Positions 43,243 to 45,765 of a stretch of DNA of 45,765 bases are shown here, piece after piece. The first letter of the stretch is position 1. Each line of letters starts with the position of its first letter. This stretch comes from Bradyrhizobium uaiense (GTDB lineage: Bacteria; Pseudomonadota; Alphaproteobacteria; Rhizobiales; Xanthobacteraceae). The notes under the pieces were generated by a model. That model saw nothing but the letters and a program-made list of their open reading frames with translations, was not told the origin of the DNA and made no database searches. The position numbers and the translations under genes are program-made. Where the stretch lies: NCBI RefSeq assembly GCF_010811875.1, contig NZ_VKHP01000045.1:1-45765 (forward strand). The letters run 5' to 3'.

Positions 43243-44667
43243 ATGGCTTTCAAGGAATTCGGCAACTATGACGCGGTCGGACTTGCGGAGCTCGTCCGCA
43301 AGAAGGACGTGACGCCAAAGGAGCTGCTCGAGGAGGCGATCGCGCGCACTGCCGCGGTCGATCCGAAGATCAACGCCGTCGTCGTCAAGCATTACGATTA
43401 CGCCGAGCGTCAGATCGCCAAGGGGTTGCCCGACGGTCCGTTGACCGGCGTGCCGTTCCTGCTGAAGGACCTCGATCTGCTCGAAGGCACCCGCACCACG
43501 TCGGGCGCCAGCCTGCTGAAGGACTTCGTCGCCGACCACAACGGCACGCTGGCCCAGCGCTTTCTCGATGCCGGCCTTGCGATCTTCGGCAAGAGCGCAA
43601 GCCCGGAATTCGGCCTGATGCCGACGACGGAATCCCGTCTGTTCGGCCCGACCCGCAATCCCTGGAATCTCGAACATTCCTCCGGCGGCTCGTCCGGCGG
43701 CGCGGGTGCCGCGGTCGCAGCGCGCATCCTGCCCGTCGCGCACGCCAGCGACGGCGGCGGCTCGATCCGGATCCCCGCCTCCGCCTCCGGCGTGTTCGGC
43801 ATGAAGCCGACGCGTGCCCGCAACCCCTGCGGTCCCGACCGCGGCGAAGGCTGGGGCGGTTTCTCTGTCGGCCACGTGCTCAGCATCAGCGTCCGCGATA
43901 GTGCGGTCATGATGGACGCGATCCATGGGCCTGAGCCGTCGAGCCTCTACGTCGCGCCCGCGCCGGAGCGGCCGTTTTCCCAGGAGGTCGGCCGCGATCC
44001 CGGCCATCTGCGCATCAGCTTCACCGACAAGTCGCCGTATGGCGACGCGATTGATCCCGAGATCGCCGCGGCGGTCCGTGACATTGCCAAGCTGCTGGCG
44101 GGCCTCGGCCATCATGTCGAGGAGCGCGCGCCGCCGCTTGCGGCCGATCCCGCAGCAACCATGACGACGATCGTCGGCGGCAACACGGCGCTGACGGTGC
44201 GGCTGCTCGAGCAGCGCGTCGGGCGCAGACTGACCTCCGACGACGTCGAGCGCCTGACGCTGGCGAGCGCGGAGAATTCGGTGAAGATGACACCGGCGGA
44301 TTACGTCGCCGCGCAGCTGGCGGCATTCCAGATCTCGCGCGGGCTCGCGACGTTCTTCGAAGGTTGCGACATCTTCCTCAGCCCGACGCTGTGCGCGCCG
44401 CCGCTCCGCCTCGGCGAGCTGAACACGATGTCAGAGGACCTGACCCACATTGCGCCTGTCCTGCGTCGCTACATGCCGGGCACCTCGATGTTCAACATGT
44501 CCGGCCAACCGGCGATGTCGGTGCCGCTCGCCTGGAACAAGGCCGGATTGCCGCTCGGCATGATGTTCGCCGCCAAGCTCGGCGAGGAAGGGCTGCTGTT
44601 CCGCCTCGCCGGCCAGCTCGAGCAGGTCCGCCCCTGGAAGGACCGGCGTCCGCCGGTCTGCGCTTAG
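43243..44667 (+). CDS. Amidase-signature enzyme
   Basis: 474 residues from ATG 43243 (GGAG 7 nt upstream; in-frame GTG 43198 and ATG 43228 also open). The Ser-cisSer-Lys triad is intact: Lys in VPFLLKDLDLL (about 75), the SSGGSSGGAG block (about 146-155), and nucleophile Ser174 in DGGGSIRIPAS. Members hydrolyse amides, including aryl and peptide amides, and give a carboxylate plus ammonia or amine. It follows the 2-hydroxyacid dehydrogenase by 70 bp and closes the importer cluster, which suggests import of an amide or of a compound whose acid is then oxidised. A 104-bp piece of this gene (43934-44037) recurs inverted at the window's right end. Confidence 0.92.
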   Translation: MAFKEFGNYDAVGLAELVRKKDVTPKELLEEAIARTAAVDPKINAVVVKHYDYAERQIAKGLPDGPLTGVPFLLKDLDLLEGTRTTSGASLLKDFVADHNGTLAQRFLDAGLAIFGKSASPEFGLMPTTESRLFGPTRNPWNLEHSSGGSSGGAGAAVAARILPVAHASDGGGSIRIPASASGVFGMKPTRARNPCGPDRGEGWGGFSVGHVLSISVRDSAVMMDAIHGPEPSSLYVAPAPERPFSQEVGRDPGHLRISFTDKSPYGDAIDPEIAAAVRDIAKLLAGLGHHVEERAPPLAADPAATMTTIVGGNTALTVRLLEQRVGRRLTSDDVERLTLASAENSVKMTPADYVAAQLAAFQISRGLATFFEGCDIFLSPTLCAPPLRLGELNTMSEDLTHIAPVLRRYMPGTSMFNMSGQPAMSVPLAWNKAGLPLGMMFAAKLGEEGLLFRLAGQLEQVRPWKDRRPPVCA

Positions 44668-44772
44668 GCTGCGCCGGAGCAGAAGCGCCGGGCTGACAAA
44701 GGGTAGTCAGATCAGGTAGATAGAAAGGGCGTCGGCGCGATTCCGCTGGCGTCGTGCCTGGGAGACCGAACC

Positions 44773-45420
44773 GTGAGTGATCCGACCGACAATGCGCTCG
44801 CTGCGATTGCGAGCATTCTCGATCAGACGACGACACCTCCCGAGACGGCCAAATCGGCCGACAAGTCGTCCGACAAGACGGCGGACAAGGCAGCCGAGCC
44901 CGCTCAGGAGCCGCCGGCCTCCATTGCAATGCCACCGCCTCTGCCCACTTCCATCACGGTCGCTGCTGTCGAGGCGGTTTCCGTTGAGGCCGAACCGACG
45001 GCGATCGAGCCGCCGCCGCTCGAACAGGCCGAGCCGGAGATCGAACAGGCCGAGCTCAACGAGCCGGAGCTGGAAGCGGTCGAACCGGAAGTGGACGAAC
45101 CGGAGCCGAGCGAGCCGGAGCCGATCCAGCCGCCCCAACCGATCGAGGCCAACGGCTATTCAAAGTCCGGCCCGGGTCCGATGGCCGCGCTGCGCTTCCG
45201 CTGGACGGTGCGCGAGGACGGCGCCGAATACTTCGTCGACGAGACCGTCGGTGAAGGGTCGACCCCGCTGGTCAACGGCCCGATGGACAGGGACGCCGCA
45301 ATCAAATTCGTCGACGATCGCGAAGCGGAAGCGCGGCGGCGCTTCGAGCAGTTCAGGCACGAGATCATCAGCCGCACCGCGACCGCCCTTCAGGCGAGCA
45401 AGGACCGCAACGAGGCCTAA
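44773..45420 (+). CDS. Pro/Glu-rich protein with a conserved C-terminal part
   Basis: 215 residues from GTG 44773, with GGGAG 8 nt upstream. Residues about 20-130 are low complexity, first Lys/Asp/Ala (KSADKSSDKTADKAAEP), then strongly acidic Pro-Glu (EPEVDEPEPSEPEPIQPP). The C-terminal 80 residues are ordered-looking: LRFRWTVREDGAEYFVDETV and AAIKFVDDREAEARRRFEQF. No signal peptide, membrane segment or known domain is seen. The tail pattern suggests a small alpha/beta domain on an extended acidic arm. Function unknown. Confidence 0.7.
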   Translation: MSDPTDNALAAIASILDQTTTPPETAKSADKSSDKTADKAAEPAQEPPASIAMPPPLPTSITVAAVEAVSVEAEPTAIEPPPLEQAEPEIEQAELNEPELEAVEPEVDEPEPSEPEPIQPPQPIEANGYSKSGPGPMAALRFRWTVREDGAEYFVDETVGEGSTPLVNGPMDRDAAIKFVDDREAEARRRFEQFRHEIISRTATALQASKDRNEA

Positions 45421-45661
45421 TCCTGCGGCTGCCGCGGCGGTCCGAGGAAGTCCTTCTTCGCGAGATCGACGCCGGCATGACGCAGGATGTCGTAGGCCGT
45501 TGCGACGTGAAAGAAGAACTGCGGGACGCTGAAGGTCAGGATCAGGGACTTGCCCGTGAACAGCCTGGTCGCTCCGGAACGTGAATGTGACGTCCCTGTC
45601 GGCGGCAGCGTCGATCACCTCCCGCGGCAGGCTCTGCGCGAAATCAATCGTGGCCGCAATC
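45417..45661 (-). pseudogene. DUF1993 family C-terminal fragment with a frameshift
   Basis: The minus strand reads [19 protein letters not shown], then DVTFTFRSDQ, then after a one-base frame change TGKSLILTLSVPQFFFHVAT followed by AYDILRHAGVDLAKKDFLG, and TAG at 45419-45417. This is the C-terminal half (about 80 residues) of the DUF1993 family, which is normally near 168 residues. The frame changes around 45560-45570. Upstream, at 45661, the sequence switches into an inverted copy of amidase DNA. The stop overlaps the last codon of the convergent PE-rich gene. The damage could be real or come from poor sequence quality at a contig end. Confidence 0.7.
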
Positions 45662-45765
45662 CGGCGACTTGTCGGTGTAGCTGATGCGCCGATGGCCGGG
45701 ATCGCGGCCGACCTCCTGGGAAAACGGCCGCTCCGGCGCGGGCGCGCCGTATAGGCTCGACGGCT
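45662..45765 (-). repeat. Inverted 104-bp near-copy of the amidase gene (43934-44037)
   Basis: The reverse complement of 45662-45765 matches 43934-44037 with 100 of 104 identities by hand alignment. Mismatches change two Leu/Val-type codons and one Phe to Tyr, while one is silent. The match ends exactly where DUF1993 sequence begins, with CG shared at the joint. It is either an assembly or read chimera at a contig end, or the edge of a true inverted duplication. Confidence 0.85.

Overview
The window looks like chromosomal DNA of an alphaproteobacterium of the Bradyrhizobium/Rhodopseudomonas group. The evidence is high GC with long open shadow frames opposite most genes, a fix-type cbb3 oxidase operon, HWE-family and poly-HAMP histidine kinases, and many small Bradyrhizobium-like proteins. 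Genus is inferred from gene content only. The window opens inside a CoA-transferase gene. It ends in a degraded junction, which suggests that the right end is a contig end.

Layout. 1-4.5 kb: CoA transferase (5' cut off), type II NADH dehydrogenase coupled to a small membrane protein, a small zinc-ribbon gene broken by an in-frame TGA, a second small zinc ribbon, an atypical dodecin, and a secreted small protein. 4.7-11.7 kb: a tightly overlapping cbb3 oxidase operon, fixN-O-Q-P, two membrane genes, fixI-S. It has no fixG or fixH. 11.9-17.7 kb: a patchwork of single genes: FkbM methyltransferase, small secreted protein, dehalogenase-like hydrolase divergent from an HxlR regulator across a perfect palindrome, APH(6)-like kinase, and a secreted sorbosone-dehydrogenase-like protein. 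17.8-27.9 kb: a three-kinase signalling island. It holds a soluble hybrid kinase of 2096 residues with 11 near-identical 92-residue HAMP-type repeats and three receiver domains, a co-transcribed REC-PAS-HWE kinase, and a divergent PAS-PAS-kinase-REC protein preceded by a consensus EcfG (general stress sigma) promoter. No DNA-binding output gene is present. 27.9-31.8 kb: small proteins, including a divergent pair around a consensus alphaproteobacterial LexA box, and a UvrD-like helicase with a strong terminator. 31.9-37.3 kb: a class III adenylate cyclase behind a PilZ gene, an MFS/flavin-monooxygenase/VOC catabolic operon, and a secreted LTxxQ protein. 37.7-44.7 kb: a CUT1-type ABC importer (binding protein with a Tat signal, two permeases, ATPase) followed by a D-2-hydroxyacid dehydrogenase and an amidase. 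44.8 kb to end: a PE-rich protein, a frameshifted DUF1993 fragment, and an inverted 104-bp near-copy of part of the amidase gene.

The most interesting items are the poly-HAMP/HWE/EcfG-promoter kinase island, the non-standard cbb3 assembly operon, the LexA-boxed divergent pair, the HxlR operator, the dodecin lacking its flavin-stacking residues, and the inverted amidase copy at the end. No tRNA, rRNA, CRISPR array or insertion sequence was recognised.
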